Translations under genes and position numbers: made by a program
The notes under the pieces: model-generated
What the model saw: the letters and a program-made list of their open reading frames with translations, nothing else
Databases searched by the model: none
What the model was told of the DNA's origin: nothing
NCBI RefSeq assembly: GCF_030818415.1
Contig: NZ_JAUTAE010000001.1
Span: 1,738,501 to 1,802,500 of the forward strand
Reading direction: 5' to 3'
DNA: 64,000 nucleotides
DNA from: Sphingomonas sp. SORGH_AS_0950
GTDB lineage: Bacteria > Pseudomonadota > Alphaproteobacteria > Sphingomonadales > Sphingomonadaceae
Shown: one piece after another, positions 38,082-47,466 of the stretch
How positions within the stretch are numbered: the stretch's first letter is position 1
Layout of the letters: the number at the start of each line of letters is the position of its first letter

Positions 38082-39038
38082 TTAAAGATCCGCCGGTGCC
38101 GTGGCGGCGGGCGTCGGCGACGGCGCCGGGGCGGGCGGTGCCGCCACCCCTGCATCGTTGCCGGTCGTCGTCGGGCGCCGCCGCTCCTCGCGCACGCGCG
38201 GCGCGGCGACAGGGGTCGGCGAAGTGCTGGCGGCGGGCTGGGGCGCGCCGGACAGACGCGCCGCGATCGAGGCGGGGTCGAGCCGCACGTCCTTGATCGC
38301 GCGCGAACCGTCGCCCAGCGGCGGGATGGCCGCGCCGTTCAGCGTCACCGCCAGCTTGTCGGGACGGCCGACATTCAACAGCGGCCCCTGCGCATCGGCG
38401 GGCACCTCATATTGCTCGCCCGGCTTCAGCGTGCCCATCTTCAGCGTGACGTTGTTGGCGTCATAGACGCGCAGCCAGACATCGCCCTTGGCGGTCAGCA
38501 CGACCTTGCCGCCCGTCACCGGGGTCGGGCTGGGTGCGGGCGTCGGGGCCGGGGCGGCGGCGTTCGCGTTGGCGAGCGGGGTCGCGGCGGGCACCTCCTG
38601 CGCGGTGTGGTCGCGGCGGAACAGGTCGGTGCCGTACCACAGCCCGGCGATGATCAGCAGCGCCAGCGCCAGCCCGACGCCGAGGATCGCCAGCCCGCGC
38701 GACGGCACGCGGGCGGGATCGGCGATATCCTGGGGCACATATTCGGTGATGCGGCGGCCCAGCCGGTCGACATCGGCGCGCACCGCCTGCGCGATCGCCA
38801 CCTCGTCCGCGCCCACGGCACGGGCATAGGCCTTGGCGAAGCCGACCGCATAGGTGGCCGATGGCAGGCTCTGATAATCGGATGCCTCGATCGCCGCGAG
38901 ATGGCGGCTGGGGATACGCGTCCGCGCACCGATATCGCCGAGCGAAAGCCCCTGCGCCTCGCGCGCCGTGCGCAGGACGTCACCGGCGCGGGCAGGTGCC
39001 GCCGGTGCGGCATCGTGGCCGGGATTGACCTCGTCCAT
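38082..39038 (-). CDS. rodZ: RodZ-like cytoskeleton protein (HTH + DUF4115)
   Basis: 318 residues with an N-terminal Cro/C1-type HTH (LRTAREAQGLSLGDIGARTR, then SRHLAAIEASDYQSLPSATY), one membrane helix (LAILGVGLALALLIIAGLW, about residues 115-135), a Pro/Ala linker and a C-terminal periplasmic DUF4115 domain (VVLTAKGDVWLRVYDANN). RodZ links MreB to the membrane and sets cell shape. The long Pro/Ala/Thr C-terminal tail is variable. The start ATG 39,038 is preferred over 39,071. Confidence 0.88.
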   Translation of the reverse strand: MDEVNPGHDAAPAAPARAGDVLRTAREAQGLSLGDIGARTRIPSRHLAAIEASDYQSLPSATYAVGFAKAYARAVGADEVAIAQAVRADVDRLGRRITEYVPQDIADPARVPSRGLAILGVGLALALLIIAGLWYGTDLFRRDHTAQEVPAATPLANANAAAPAPTPAPSPTPVTGGKVVLTAKGDVWLRVYDANNVTLKMGTLKPGEQYEVPADAQGPLLNVGRPDKLAVTLNGAAIPPLGDGSRAIKDVRLDPASIAARLSGAPQPAASTSPTPVAAPRVREERRRPTTTGNDAGVAAPPAPAPSPTPAATAPADL

Positions 39039-39129
39039 TCTCAACTCCGAAGTGACCATGGCCCACCCCATGATCGCGGTCGTTCTTTCAGACGGCTGGG
39101 ATCAAGTCAACGCGGAGCCCCGCCCCGCA

Positions 39130-41403
39130 TCAGGCCAATTCCACACCATTCGTCGCAGCCCAGGCACCAAGCGCCCCGCGCATGTCGCGGACCGGATTGG
39201 CGAGCAGCCGCGCCATCTCGGCGGTGATCGCGGCGCGGTCGAGCGAGCGGATCATCGCCTTGACCGGCCCGACCGCCGCCGGGGTGATCGACAACCGGTC
39301 GAGCCCTAGCCCGATCAGCGCCATCGCCTCCAGCGGACGCCCGCCCATCTCGCCGCACACGCCGACGCGCACCCCCGCCGCGCGCGCGGGCTCGACCACC
39401 CGGCGCAGGAAGCGCAGGATGGAGGGGCTGAGCCAGTCATAGCGCTCGGCCAGCTTCGGGTTGGCCCGGTCGGCGGCGAACAGGAACTGGGTCAGGTCGT
39501 TGGTGCCGATCGACAGGAAGTCGACATTGGGCAGGATCAGGTCGAGCTGTTCGGCCAGCGCGGGCACCTCCAGCATCGCGCCATAGCGCACCTCGATCGG
39601 CAGGCGGCGTCCGCGCGCGCCCAGCCAGGCACGCTGCGCCTCGAACAGCGCCTTGGCCTCGTCGAACTCCCACGCCTCCGACACCATCGGGAACATGACG
39701 TGGAGGGTGCGCCCCGCCCCCGCCTCGATCAGCGCGCGCGCCTGCGCCTTCATCAGCCCGTCGCGCTCCAGCGCCAGGCGCAGCGCGCGCCAGCCCATCG
39801 CCGGATTCTCCTCGTCCCCGGCGGGCGTGTTCAGATAGGGCAGCGCCTTGTCGCCGCCGATGTCGATGGTGCGGAACACGACCGGCCGGTCGCCCGCCGC
39901 CTCCATCACGTCGCGGTACAGACGCTGCTGCCGCTCGCGCTGCGGCAGGGTGGCGGAGACGAGGAACTGGAATTCGGTGCGGAACAGCCCGATCCCGTCC
40001 GCCCCCGTGGTGTCGAGCGCGGCGGCATCGTCGCGCAGCCCGGCATTGACCATCAGCGTGACGCGGTGCCCGTCCTTCGTCACCGGCGGCACATCGCGCA
40101 GGGCCGCGAACGCCGCGCGCCGCTTCTGGCGCAGCGCCAGCTTGGCCTCGAACGCCTCCTCCATCGCCGAGGTCGGACGGACCAGCACGCTGCCCTCGGT
40201 CACGTCGAGCAGCAGCTGGTCGCCCTCCGCGATCTGGCGCCGCACGTCGCTGACCCGGCCCAGCACGGGCACGCCCATCGCGCGCGCCACGATGATGACA
40301 TGCGCGGTCAGCGACCCTTCCTCCAGGATCACGCCCTTCAGCCGCCGCCGATCATATTCCAGCAGCTCGGCCGGGCCCAGATTGCGCGCGATCAGGATCG
40401 TGTCCTGGCGCAGGCCCAGCTGTGCCGCCGTCCCCATCTGGCCCGACACGATGCGCAGCAGCCGGTTGGACAGATCCTCAAGATCGTGCATCCGGTCGGC
40501 GAGCAGCGGATCGTCGATCTGGCGCATCCGCTGGCGCGTGCGCTGCTGCACCCGCTCGATCGCCGCCTCGGCGGTCAGGCCGCTGTCGATCGCCTCGTTG
40601 ATCCGCCGCGCCCAGCCCTCGTCATAGGCGAACATCTTATAGGTCTCGATGACCTCGACATGCTCGCCCGCCACGCCGAACTCGGCCTCGCGCGCCATGC
40701 GGTCGATCTGCTCGCGCATCTTGTCGAACGCGGCATAGACCCGGCGACGCTCGGCATCGATGTCCTCGGCCACGGTATGCTCGATGACGATGCGCGGCTG
40801 ATGATAGACGGCAAAGCCGCTGCCCATGCCGTCGACCAGCTTCTGTCCGCCCAGCCGGACCGACGCGGTCATCTGCGGCCGCGCCCCCGCCGCGCCCGCC
40901 GCGTCGATCAGCCCGGCATTGGCGATCAGTTCGGACAGGACCATCGCGACGGTCTGCAGCGCCTCGATCTCGACATCGGCATAGCGGCGCGGCTCGCTAT
41001 GCTGGACCGCCAGCACGCCCACCGCCCGCTCGCGCCGGATGATCGGCACGCCCGCAAAGCTGTGGAACCGGTCCTCGCCCGTCTCGGGCTTATAGGCGAA
41101 ATCGGGATGGCTCGCGGCTTCGTCGAGGTTCAGCACCTCGACATCCTCGGCGATCGTGCCGACCAGCCCCTCACCCAGCGCCAGCTTGGTGACGTGCACC
41201 GCCTCCTCGGCCAGCCCGCGCGTCGCGAACAGCTCCAGCACGCCCTCGCGCAGCAGATAGATGGAGCATACCTCGCTGCCGATCGCCTCGCCGATGATCT
41301 GGACCACCTGGTTCAGCTTGGCTTGGGCGGGCGCGCGCGACGCCATCACGTCGTGGAGGCGGACGAGGATCTCGCGGGCGGATGCGGCGGCCGAAACGGG
41401 CAT
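39130..41403 (-). CDS. ptsP: nitrogen-PTS enzyme I (phosphoenolpyruvate-protein phosphotransferase, GAF type)
   Basis: 757 residues: N-terminal GAF domain (about residues 15-165, with GLVGTIAEDVEVLNLDEA), an EI N-terminal helical domain, the swivelling phosphohistidine domain with active site EEGSLTAHVIIVARAMG, and the PEP-binding barrel (GIGLFRTEFQFL, FRTIDIGGDKALPYL, DFLSIGTNDLTQFLFAADR, VCGEMGGRP). EI-Ntr passes phosphate from PEP to NPr and EIIA-Ntr, a regulatory rather than sugar-importing PTS. It leads toward rodZ in the same direction. Confidence 0.96.
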   Translation of the reverse strand: MPVSAAASAREILVRLHDVMASRAPAQAKLNQVVQIIGEAIGSEVCSIYLLREGVLELFATRGLAEEAVHVTKLALGEGLVGTIAEDVEVLNLDEAASHPDFAYKPETGEDRFHSFAGVPIIRRERAVGVLAVQHSEPRRYADVEIEALQTVAMVLSELIANAGLIDAAGAAGARPQMTASVRLGGQKLVDGMGSGFAVYHQPRIVIEHTVAEDIDAERRRVYAAFDKMREQIDRMAREAEFGVAGEHVEVIETYKMFAYDEGWARRINEAIDSGLTAEAAIERVQQRTRQRMRQIDDPLLADRMHDLEDLSNRLLRIVSGQMGTAAQLGLRQDTILIARNLGPAELLEYDRRRLKGVILEEGSLTAHVIIVARAMGVPVLGRVSDVRRQIAEGDQLLLDVTEGSVLVRPTSAMEEAFEAKLALRQKRRAAFAALRDVPPVTKDGHRVTLMVNAGLRDDAAALDTTGADGIGLFRTEFQFLVSATLPQRERQQRLYRDVMEAAGDRPVVFRTIDIGGDKALPYLNTPAGDEENPAMGWRALRLALERDGLMKAQARALIEAGAGRTLHVMFPMVSEAWEFDEAKALFEAQRAWLGARGRRLPIEVRYGAMLEVPALAEQLDLILPNVDFLSIGTNDLTQFLFAADRANPKLAERYDWLSPSILRFLRRVVEPARAAGVRVGVCGEMGGRPLEAMALIGLGLDRLSITPAAVGPVKAMIRSLDRAAITAEMARLLANPVRDMRGALGAWAATNGVELA

Positions 41404-41592
41404 GGCGACAGGGCTAACAGACGGCAGGCGGCGGTGTCATGCCCTAATATCGCAGCGCCGTGCCTTTTCCCGGTGGACGCGCCCCTCCCATATCGCCCAA
41501 GTGACTGATCCGCGTTATATTTCAGATATTTATCTGGAACAGCGCGATGATCGGCCGGTTGCGATCCCACATCCATTGCACGGGAGATCATC

Positions 41593-42126
41593 ATGCCCAA
41601 GGCCCTTCGCATCGCGCCCGCCCTTTGCCTCGCGCTCGGCATCGCCGCCGCCCCCACTCCCGCCATGGCGCAGACCCCGCCGCCCCCGCCCCCTGCCGCC
41701 GCCACGGCGAAGGCCCCCGATTATGTGAAGGCGGCGGGCATGAGCGACCTGTACGAGATCACCTCCAGCAAGCTCGCGCTGCAAAAATCGCGCAATGCCG
41801 ATGTCCGGCGATTCGCGCAGATGATGATCGACCATCACCAGCAGACGACCGCCGCCACCGTGCAGGCGGCGCGGCAGGACGGCCTGAGGCCGACACCGCC
41901 CCGGCTGGGCGGGGCGCAGGCCTCGATCGGCGAACTGAGCCGCGCTTCGGGCGACGCGTTCGACCGGCTCTATATCGGGCAGCAGATCCCCGCGCATCAG
42001 GCCGCGCTCGAACTGCACCAGGGCTTCGCGGCGAATGGCGACAAGCCCGCGCTGAAGGCCAGCGCGCAAAGCGCCGTCCCGATCGTGCAGCAGCATATCC
42101 AGATGCTGCAACAGATGCCGCGCTAG
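41593..42126 (+). CDS. exported DUF4142 protein
   Basis: 177 residues with a signal peptide (ending AMAQ|TPPPP near residue 27), a proline-rich linker, and a four-helix DUF4142 bundle: [55 protein letters not shown] and [10 protein letters not shown]. The MMIDHH motif and paired histidines are typical; the role is unknown but the ferritin-like helical bundle has been linked to stress and metal binding. The stop TAG overlaps the stop of lldD. Confidence 0.88.
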   Translation: MPKALRIAPALCLALGIAAAPTPAMAQTPPPPPPAAATAKAPDYVKAAGMSDLYEITSSKLALQKSRNADVRRFAQMMIDHHQQTTAATVQAARQDGLRPTPPRLGGAQASIGELSRASGDAFDRLYIGQQIPAHQAALELHQGFAANGDKPALKASAQSAVPIVQQHIQMLQQMPR

Positions 42127-43268
42127 GCGATGCGCCCGGCCAGCGCCGTCCGGTCGAGTTCGGCGACCGAACGGACGCCGGTCAGGGTCATGGCGACGCG
42201 CATCTCGCTGTCGATCAGGCGGAGGAGGTTGGCGACCCCGGCCTCCCCGTCCGCCGCCAGCGCATAGATGAAGGCGCGGCCCAGCATCACCGCATCCGCC
42301 CCCAGCGCCAGCATCCGCACCACGTCGAGCCCCGATCGGATGCCCGAATCGGCCAGCAGCCGGAGTTCGCCCTTCACCGCGTCGGCGATGGCGGGCATGG
42401 CGCGCGCGCTCGACCGCACGCCGTCCAGCTGCCGCCCGCCATGGTTGGACACGACGATCCCGTCCGCGCCGAAACGCACCGCGTCGCGCGCGTCCTCCGG
42501 GTCCAGAATGCCCTTGATGACGATCACGCCCTTCCAGACATCGCGGATCCATTCCAGGTCGCGCCAGGCGATCGATGGATCGAAATTGGCCGCCAGCCAG
42601 CCGATATAGTCGGCCAGCGCGGTCGGCGCGCCGCGATAGGCCGAGATATTGCCCAGGTCATGCGGCCGCCCGCGCAAGCCCACATCCCAGGCCCAGCGCG
42701 GATGCGCGACCGCCTGCACCATCCGGCGAAACGCGGCATTGGGCCCCGACATGCCCGAATGCGCATCGCGGTAGCGTGCGCCGGGCGTCGGCATGTCCAC
42801 CGTGAAGACCAGGGTCGTCACCCCCGCCGCCTGCGCCCGCTCCAGCGCGTCGCGCATGAAGCCGCGATCCTTGAGCACATAGAGCTGGAACCAGATCGGC
42901 GCGGCGGACGCCGCCTGCACTTCCTGGATCGCGCAGACCGAGACGGTCGACAGGGTGAAGGGAATGCCCTTGGCCGCCGCCGCGCGCGCCGCCTGCACCT
43001 CGCCGCGCCTGGCATACATGCCGGTCAGCCCGACGGGCGCCAGGACCACCGGCATCGCCATCCGGGTGCCGAACAGCTCGGTCTCCAGGCTGAGATCGGC
43101 GACGTCGCGCAGGACCCGCTGGCGCAGTTCGATCCCGGCCAGATCCTCGACATTGCGGCGCAGCGTATGCTCGGCATTCGCGCCGCCGTCGATATAATGG
43201 AACAGGAACGGCGGCAGCCGCCGGCGCGCGGCCTCCCGATAGTCGGTGGGGGCGGAGATGATCGTCAC
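42123..43268 (-). CDS. lldD: L-lactate dehydrogenase (FMN, quinone-linked)
   Basis: 381 residues, closely following E. coli LldD through its whole length: [71 protein letters not shown] (catalytic His) and [17 protein letters not shown] FMN-phosphate site. I start it at GTG 43,268 because the protein then begins exactly as LldD does; the open frame continues to 43,388 without homology. It oxidises L-lactate to pyruvate at the membrane. It marks the last core gene before the accessory region. Confidence 0.94.
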   Translation of the reverse strand: MTIISAPTDYREAARRRLPPFLFHYIDGGANAEHTLRRNVEDLAGIELRQRVLRDVADLSLETELFGTRMAMPVVLAPVGLTGMYARRGEVQAARAAAAKGIPFTLSTVSVCAIQEVQAASAAPIWFQLYVLKDRGFMRDALERAQAAGVTTLVFTVDMPTPGARYRDAHSGMSGPNAAFRRMVQAVAHPRWAWDVGLRGRPHDLGNISAYRGAPTALADYIGWLAANFDPSIAWRDLEWIRDVWKGVIVIKGILDPEDARDAVRFGADGIVVSNHGGRQLDGVRSSARAMPAIADAVKGELRLLADSGIRSGLDVVRMLALGADAVMLGRAFIYALAADGEAGVANLLRLIDSEMRVAMTLTGVRSVAELDRTALAGRIA

Positions 43269-43524
43269 GCGGCAGCCTCTATCCCGGATGGCCCGGCACG
43301 CCCGAGCACGACGACTCGCTGACGGAGCCCTTGCCCGTTCCGTACACCGCACCACCCCCACGGCAAAAGCCCCACGCGCGATGCGCAACGGCCCGGGTCA
43401 GGCGATCAATCCGAAATGTTCGATGGCGCGCCCGAGGTGAAAGCGATGGGCACTCAGATCATTGGGAAATTAGGGTGGCGAGGGCCGCTTAACGGGCTTG
43501 CCTGCCCGGCTACCCGATCGATCG
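43269..43524. other. intergenic, edge of the accessory region
   Basis: Holds the lldD upstream region and no supported gene, tRNA or repeat. Base composition falls toward the right. Confidence 0.4.
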
Positions 43525-43782
43525 TCACTGCGCCCCGCCGGCCGGCAGTGTCGTGAAGCCAAACTGCTCAGGCTGACGTCGTGGGGTCGACCCCGGATTG
43601 TAAGTCAATAGCCCAGTGGCGTTGGCATCCCGCGCCACCGGTGCCGCGATCAAGGAATTTTCGTCATGGAGGCGGATCAAGGGCAGCGCACGCCCCATCA
43701 GGTCCGCGATTGGCTGGGTAAATTCAGTCGATAAGAGCAATTTCCCAGCGTGATCACATGGCCGACTGAAATCCAAAATCAA
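43525..43782 (-). CDS. hypothetical protein, possibly a C-terminal gene fragment
   Basis: 85-residue frame starting MILDFSRPCDH and ending LPAGGAQ, with balanced amino-acid use (SLIAAPVARDANATGLLTYN) that looks protein-like but matches no family I know. No ribosome binding site is obvious, and the surroundings are gene remnants, so it may be the 3' end of a lost gene. Between 43,783 and 43,988 I see nothing further. Confidence 0.35.
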   Translation of the reverse strand: MILDFSRPCDHAGKLLLSTEFTQPIADLMGRALPLIRLHDENSLIAAPVARDANATGLLTYNPGSTPRRQPEQFGFTTLPAGGAQ

Positions 43783-43988
43783 GCAGCGTCAGGCACTCTC
43801 GAAACCAGACGCGACAAAAGCGGGAGAGTTGTTCGTTGTATGAGGTCTATCCTCGCGAACGCAGGGGACAGCATCGACGGAAACATCGGGTTGGAGGCGC
43901 TCTCCCGGAACCACGGTGGCCGAATCTCGTCAAGCAGGTGGTCGGCGGGACGTCCATATTCGACATCGCGCCGACCGCCCGTTGCTCC

Positions 43989-44275
43989 TCAGAACTTCTT
44001 GCAGACTTGCACACCGGTGGTTGCCGCCTGTTCGCCATCGGCGACCCGGACGCCGACATCCAGTCCAACATTCCAACCCGACGGCAGCGTCAGGCCGATG
44101 CCGGGTGCGAACATAAATTGTTCACGCGACCAAACCGACGCGAGCAGACTGTAGAAGGATGGTCCAGCAACATCGGCATAGTCCAGCCCTTGGCGCGTGC
44201 CATTGGTGAACTCATGCAACCATTCGGTCCGCAGCCGCCCGGTCAGCACCCCGAACGGTAGCGGTCGCTGCCAAG
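43989..44275 (-). pseudogene. 3' remnant of an autotransporter gene
   Basis: The last 96 codons of a type V autotransporter beta-barrel: RLRTEWLHEFTNGTRQGLDY, SLLASVWSREQFMFAPGIGL, SGWNVGLDVGVRVADGEQAA, ending in the C-terminal phenylalanine (KKF) needed for BamA recognition. Everything upstream is missing. The IS481 element abuts it at 44,276, and across the IS the pre-insertion frame would hit TGA, so the gene was already truncated before the IS arrived. Confidence 0.75.
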
Positions 44276-45234
44276 CTAGGTGTTCAGTCCCGGCATCTGG
44301 TGGATCGGGTTGACGATGAACCGGTCTGGCTCTGACGTCCAGATCTTGGCGATGTATTCGTAGGGTGTGAGCCCGCTGAGCGTCTTGAGCCGTCGGGCGA
44401 AGTTGTAGGCGGCCATGAAGTCGGCGAGGTGCGTCCGGAGCTGGTCGTGGCTCTCGTAATGGAAGCGTTTGACGGTCGCCTCCTTGATGGTCCGGTTCAT
44501 CCGCTCGACTTGTCTGTTGGTCCACGGATGGTTCGGTTTGGTGAGCCGGTGCTCGATGTCGTTTGCCTCGCAGATCATGTCGAAGCGCATTTGGCGGGAC
44601 CAGGCGGTGTTGCGGTTGCGGGGCTGCTCGGCGAACTGGATGCCATTGTCGGTCAGGATAGTGTGGATGCGGTACGGCACGGCTTTCAGCAGATGTTCGA
44701 GGAACTCCCACGCTGTGCGTCTGTCAGCCTTGTCGACCAGTTGAGTGACCGCGAACTTGCTCGTGCGGTCTATGCCGACGAACAGGTAGAGCTTGCCTTG
44801 GGCAGTCTGCACTTCGGCAATATCGATGTGGAAGAAGCCGATCGGGTAGCGTTTGAAGCGTTGCCGCTTCGGTTTGTCGCCTTCGATGTCCGGCAGCCGG
44901 GAGATCCCGTGCCGCTGGAGGCATCGGTGCAGCGCTGAGCGCGTCAGATGCGGGAGTGACGGTTGCAGGGCGTAGAGGCAGTCATCCAGCGGCAACAGCG
45001 TGTGCCGCCGAAACGCCACAACCATTGCCTCCTCGGCCTCGGACAGGGTTGTCGAATGAGGGCCCTTCGGCCCGGTCTTCAGGTCCTCGACGGTCGCCCG
45101 CTTACGCCACTTCGCGACCGTCTTCGGGTTGATCCCCAGCTCACGGCTCAGCGTCGAGAGCGAAGCTTGGCGCGCTGTATTGCTGCTCGGACGGCGTGCG
45201 TGGTCGTGGCGCTTCCGTGACGTACCTGTCCCAT
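44276..45234 (-). pseudogene. IS481-family transposase, frameshifted near the N-terminus
   Basis: DDE transposase: HTH part LSRELGINPKTVAKWRKR, catalytic Asp in FFHIDIAEV and ILTDNGIQF, Glu in NRQVERMNRTIKEA. The family's usual start (MGQV-HGSATTT-AVRAAIQR) is present from 45,234 but in a frame one base off from the main body, and the break lies near 45,175; a single-base indel explains it. WTNRQVERMN has R where the family normally has G. The stop codon TAG is formed by the CTAG target duplication. Probably inactive. Confidence 0.75.
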
Positions 45235-45291
45235 ACGGCATCCTTCCATTCCAACGAAAGGATCGCACCATCAAACCGTGGGATCAAACAC
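44280..45291. mobile_element. IS481-family insertion sequence, 1012 bp, with CTAG target duplication
   Basis: The terminal sequences GTGTTCAGTCCCGGCAT (44,280) and, inverted, GTGTTTGATCCCACGG (right end at 45,291) share GTGTT...TCCC. Direct repeats CTAG flank it at 44,276-44,279 and 45,292-45,295. It carries one transposase gene on the minus strand. Intact 4-bp duplications show it is a simple insertion. Confidence 0.9.
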
Positions 45292-45328
45292 CTAGTCAAA
45301 AGGGTTGAGTCGCAGGATCGAGCACTTG

Positions 45329-45361
45329 AAAAAAGCGAAGAGGGCGCTTGACCCTCTTCGC
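45329..45361 (-). terminator. Rho-independent terminator of the ferritin-like pair
   Basis: On the minus strand GCGAAGAGGG, loop TCAAGCG, CCCTCTTCGC (perfect 10-bp stem), followed by TTTTTT. It lies 54 bases after the stop at 45,415 and 34 bases from the IS481 right end. Confidence 0.92.
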
Positions 45362-45414
45362 TATCAAGTTGTCCGCGCGACCGAAGAGGGGCCTCGATCG
45401 CGCGACCGGAGGGA

Positions 45415-46452
45415 TCACACGATGTTGATCCCGCTGGTCTTGATCAGCCCGTTCAGCCCGCTGGGGAAAAAGCCGCCCGCGGATACCGACGTGCCGGACG
45501 CGTAAAGGATACCCAGCGCTTCCTCGGGGGTCCGACGAAGGGCGATCCAGTTCGCCCCATCGCGCAAGGGGATGCGGGAGCCGAAATCCTTGTCGCCATC
45601 GAACCACCCGATGCCATGATCGAGATCGCGCGGACCATCGAGCCGATTGCGCGCCTCCGCCATGCGCCAGGAACGTTCAAACAATATGTCTTTCGCAGGC
45701 AGTGTCCGCGATTGAATGATCGAGCGCTGATACAGCGCGTTGCGGATGATGCCGTCGCTGGCCCCTACGCTTGCCGCAAAGGCTCCGAGCGCGGCGGCCA
45801 TGCCGGAACTGACCTGGTAGCTCTGATCGATCGACGCCGTCATCGTCACCGCCGATAGCGCGACCGCCCCCAGCAAGAATTCGTCTTGCGCGCTATACGG
45901 GTTGAAGTAGCTAGTCGGCGGCGTATCGGACGGTACGCGCGCGATCGCGTCGAACGGGCCATTTTGTCCTCCGGCGATGTTGAGCGCAGGCTGAGCCGTC
46001 ACCGCCGCCCCCAATGTTCGGCGCAGAAAGCCAATTCGTCCCAACACAGCATTCGCAACCTCATTGATCGCTGCGCACATCCCGCTGTCGGTGAACGTCA
46101 CCGCCTGGCCGCCGGACACCCCGCCCGCCGTGCCGCTGCCCGTGGTGAGCGCGGCAGGCAGGCTGGTCCCGTTCAGTCCGCGAACCAGATAGGTACCGTA
46201 GAGATAATGCAGCTGAAGTATGAAATTCAGCCGGTCGTTATCGGTCGCGGTATAGCTGGGCGGCGGGGTCGGGGTGGAGGTGGCCGATGCGGTGGGCGTC
46301 GGTGTCTTCACATTCTCCGATCCGACGACATCGTCATTGCAGCCTTCCAGCAGAGCAAGCCCCCCCGCCATTGCCGAGGCGGTGCCGAACCAGCGGATCA
46401 TCTGGCGGCGGGTGGTATCGGACGCACCCAGTTCCTTGTTGGAAATCGTCAT
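45415..46452 (-). CDS. exported ferritin-fold (Ferritin_2 / desiccation-related) protein, ligands apparently lost
   Basis: 345 residues. The N-terminus has a Tat-like TRRQMIRWFG motif, a hydrophobic stretch and a Cys (LLEGC), so it may be a Tat-exported lipoprotein, followed by a Thr/Pro linker. The body follows the Ferritin_2 pattern (NDRLNFILQLHYLYGTYLV, SAQDEFLLGAVALS, TPEEALGILYASG, AGGFFPSGLNG). At the positions where family members carry Glu/His metal ligands I read His, Asn/Leu, Ser and Ala instead. It is the second gene of a tandem pair (31 bases after its paralogue) and ends at a strong terminator. Confidence 0.8.
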   Translation of the reverse strand: MTISNKELGASDTTRRQMIRWFGTASAMAGGLALLEGCNDDVVGSENVKTPTPTASATSTPTPPPSYTATDNDRLNFILQLHYLYGTYLVRGLNGTSLPAALTTGSGTAGGVSGGQAVTFTDSGMCAAINEVANAVLGRIGFLRRTLGAAVTAQPALNIAGGQNGPFDAIARVPSDTPPTSYFNPYSAQDEFLLGAVALSAVTMTASIDQSYQVSSGMAAALGAFAASVGASDGIIRNALYQRSIIQSRTLPAKDILFERSWRMAEARNRLDGPRDLDHGIGWFDGDKDFGSRIPLRDGANWIALRRTPEEALGILYASGTSVSAGGFFPSGLNGLIKTSGINIV

Positions 46453-46483
46453 GTCATCCCCCTTGGGAATCAGGCCGTTACGT

Positions 46484-47440
46484 TCAGTTGACGGCGGTGG
46501 TTCTGATCGCCCCGTTGATTCCGGTCGGGAAGAACCCGCCCTGAGTCGCGGCGCCCGAGGTCATGAACAAGACGTTCAGCGCCTGACCCGGCGTGCGCAT
46601 TAGGTGAAGGCCATCATCGTCCGTCAGACCGAGTCGCGTCGTCATCTGACCATTGATCAGGACCGGGGACATGCCGCGGTCCGTGATGGTCGATCCATCG
46701 ATGCCGTTGCGCCAGGCCGCCATCCGGTCGACCATCGTCATCAGTTCGGGACGGGCGGGGGCGGCGGCCATCAGGATCGTGCGGACCGTCGTCACATCGG
46801 TGGCGGCGGTCGATGCCATCGACACCATCGCGGCCCGGACGATACTATTGGTATATTGCGACAAAAGTCCGCTGAGGGCAGTCGCCTGGACCGCCAAAAT
46901 CGTTTCCGCTGCCAAAGCTAAGTTTAGCGGCGAGGCATAAGGATCGAAGCTTTCGTCCGTTCCGATTGCCCCCGCCATACGAAACATTGCGGTAAAGCGC
47001 TCCGCCGACATGTCGATCTGCGTCTGGGCCGGGGCGTCAGCCCGCAGCAGGGATCGCAGCAACAGGGTGCGGAACCACAGCGAATCGGCGATTTCCCGGA
47101 TGCGGGACTGAATATCGCGCGTGCCGGTGGGAAAGGACACCTGCTTTGCGGATGTGGCGGACACTCCAGGCTGGTCCAGCGTCTCACCGCCCCGAATATA
47201 TTGCGCAGGCAATTGGCGATCCTTTCCATAGATCGCGAGCTGCAACATATTCGTCGAGAGGTAATGCAGGTTCAGCGCGAACTGAAGCGGCGCCGTATCC
47301 ACAGACGACGCGGTCTGAGCAGATGCCGAACCTACTGTGCCAGCAATCGCGACTCCGGCCAGGACCGTCGCGAAGAACTCGCGGCGCCCTGCCCCTGCGA
47401 TCGCAAGCTTTTCGACAGATATGACATTGGTTTCCCTCAT
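46484..47440 (-). CDS. exported ferritin-fold protein, paralogue of the downstream gene
   Basis: 318 residues from ATG 47,440, preceded by GGGGAGGAGT. A twin-arginine signal (GRREFFATVLAGVAIAGT) ends at ASAQ|T. The body parallels its neighbour: LQFALNLHYLSTNML, DIQSRIREIADSLWFRTLLL, DPYASPLNLALAAETILAV, TPGQALNVLFMTSG, QGGFFPTGINGAIRT. As in the neighbour, the ExxH-type ligands expected in the helices are missing. It is the first gene of the pair and divergent from the TonB receptor gene, with a shared 228-base control region. Confidence 0.8.
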   Translation of the reverse strand: MRETNVISVEKLAIAGAGRREFFATVLAGVAIAGTVGSASAQTASSVDTAPLQFALNLHYLSTNMLQLAIYGKDRQLPAQYIRGGETLDQPGVSATSAKQVSFPTGTRDIQSRIREIADSLWFRTLLLRSLLRADAPAQTQIDMSAERFTAMFRMAGAIGTDESFDPYASPLNLALAAETILAVQATALSGLLSQYTNSIVRAAMVSMASTAATDVTTVRTILMAAAPARPELMTMVDRMAAWRNGIDGSTITDRGMSPVLINGQMTTRLGLTDDDGLHLMRTPGQALNVLFMTSGAATQGGFFPTGINGAIRTTAVN

Positions 47441-47466
47441 ACTCCTCCCCTTCCCCCAATTCGCGC

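Noticed and set aside
39700..41508. 602-codon open frame on the plus strand
   Set aside because: It is antisense to ptsP, which has complete enzyme I motifs.
43269..43388. ATG start of lldD at 43,388
   Set aside because: The extra 40 residues are Arg-rich without homology, while the GTG at 43,268 begins exactly as LldD proteins do.
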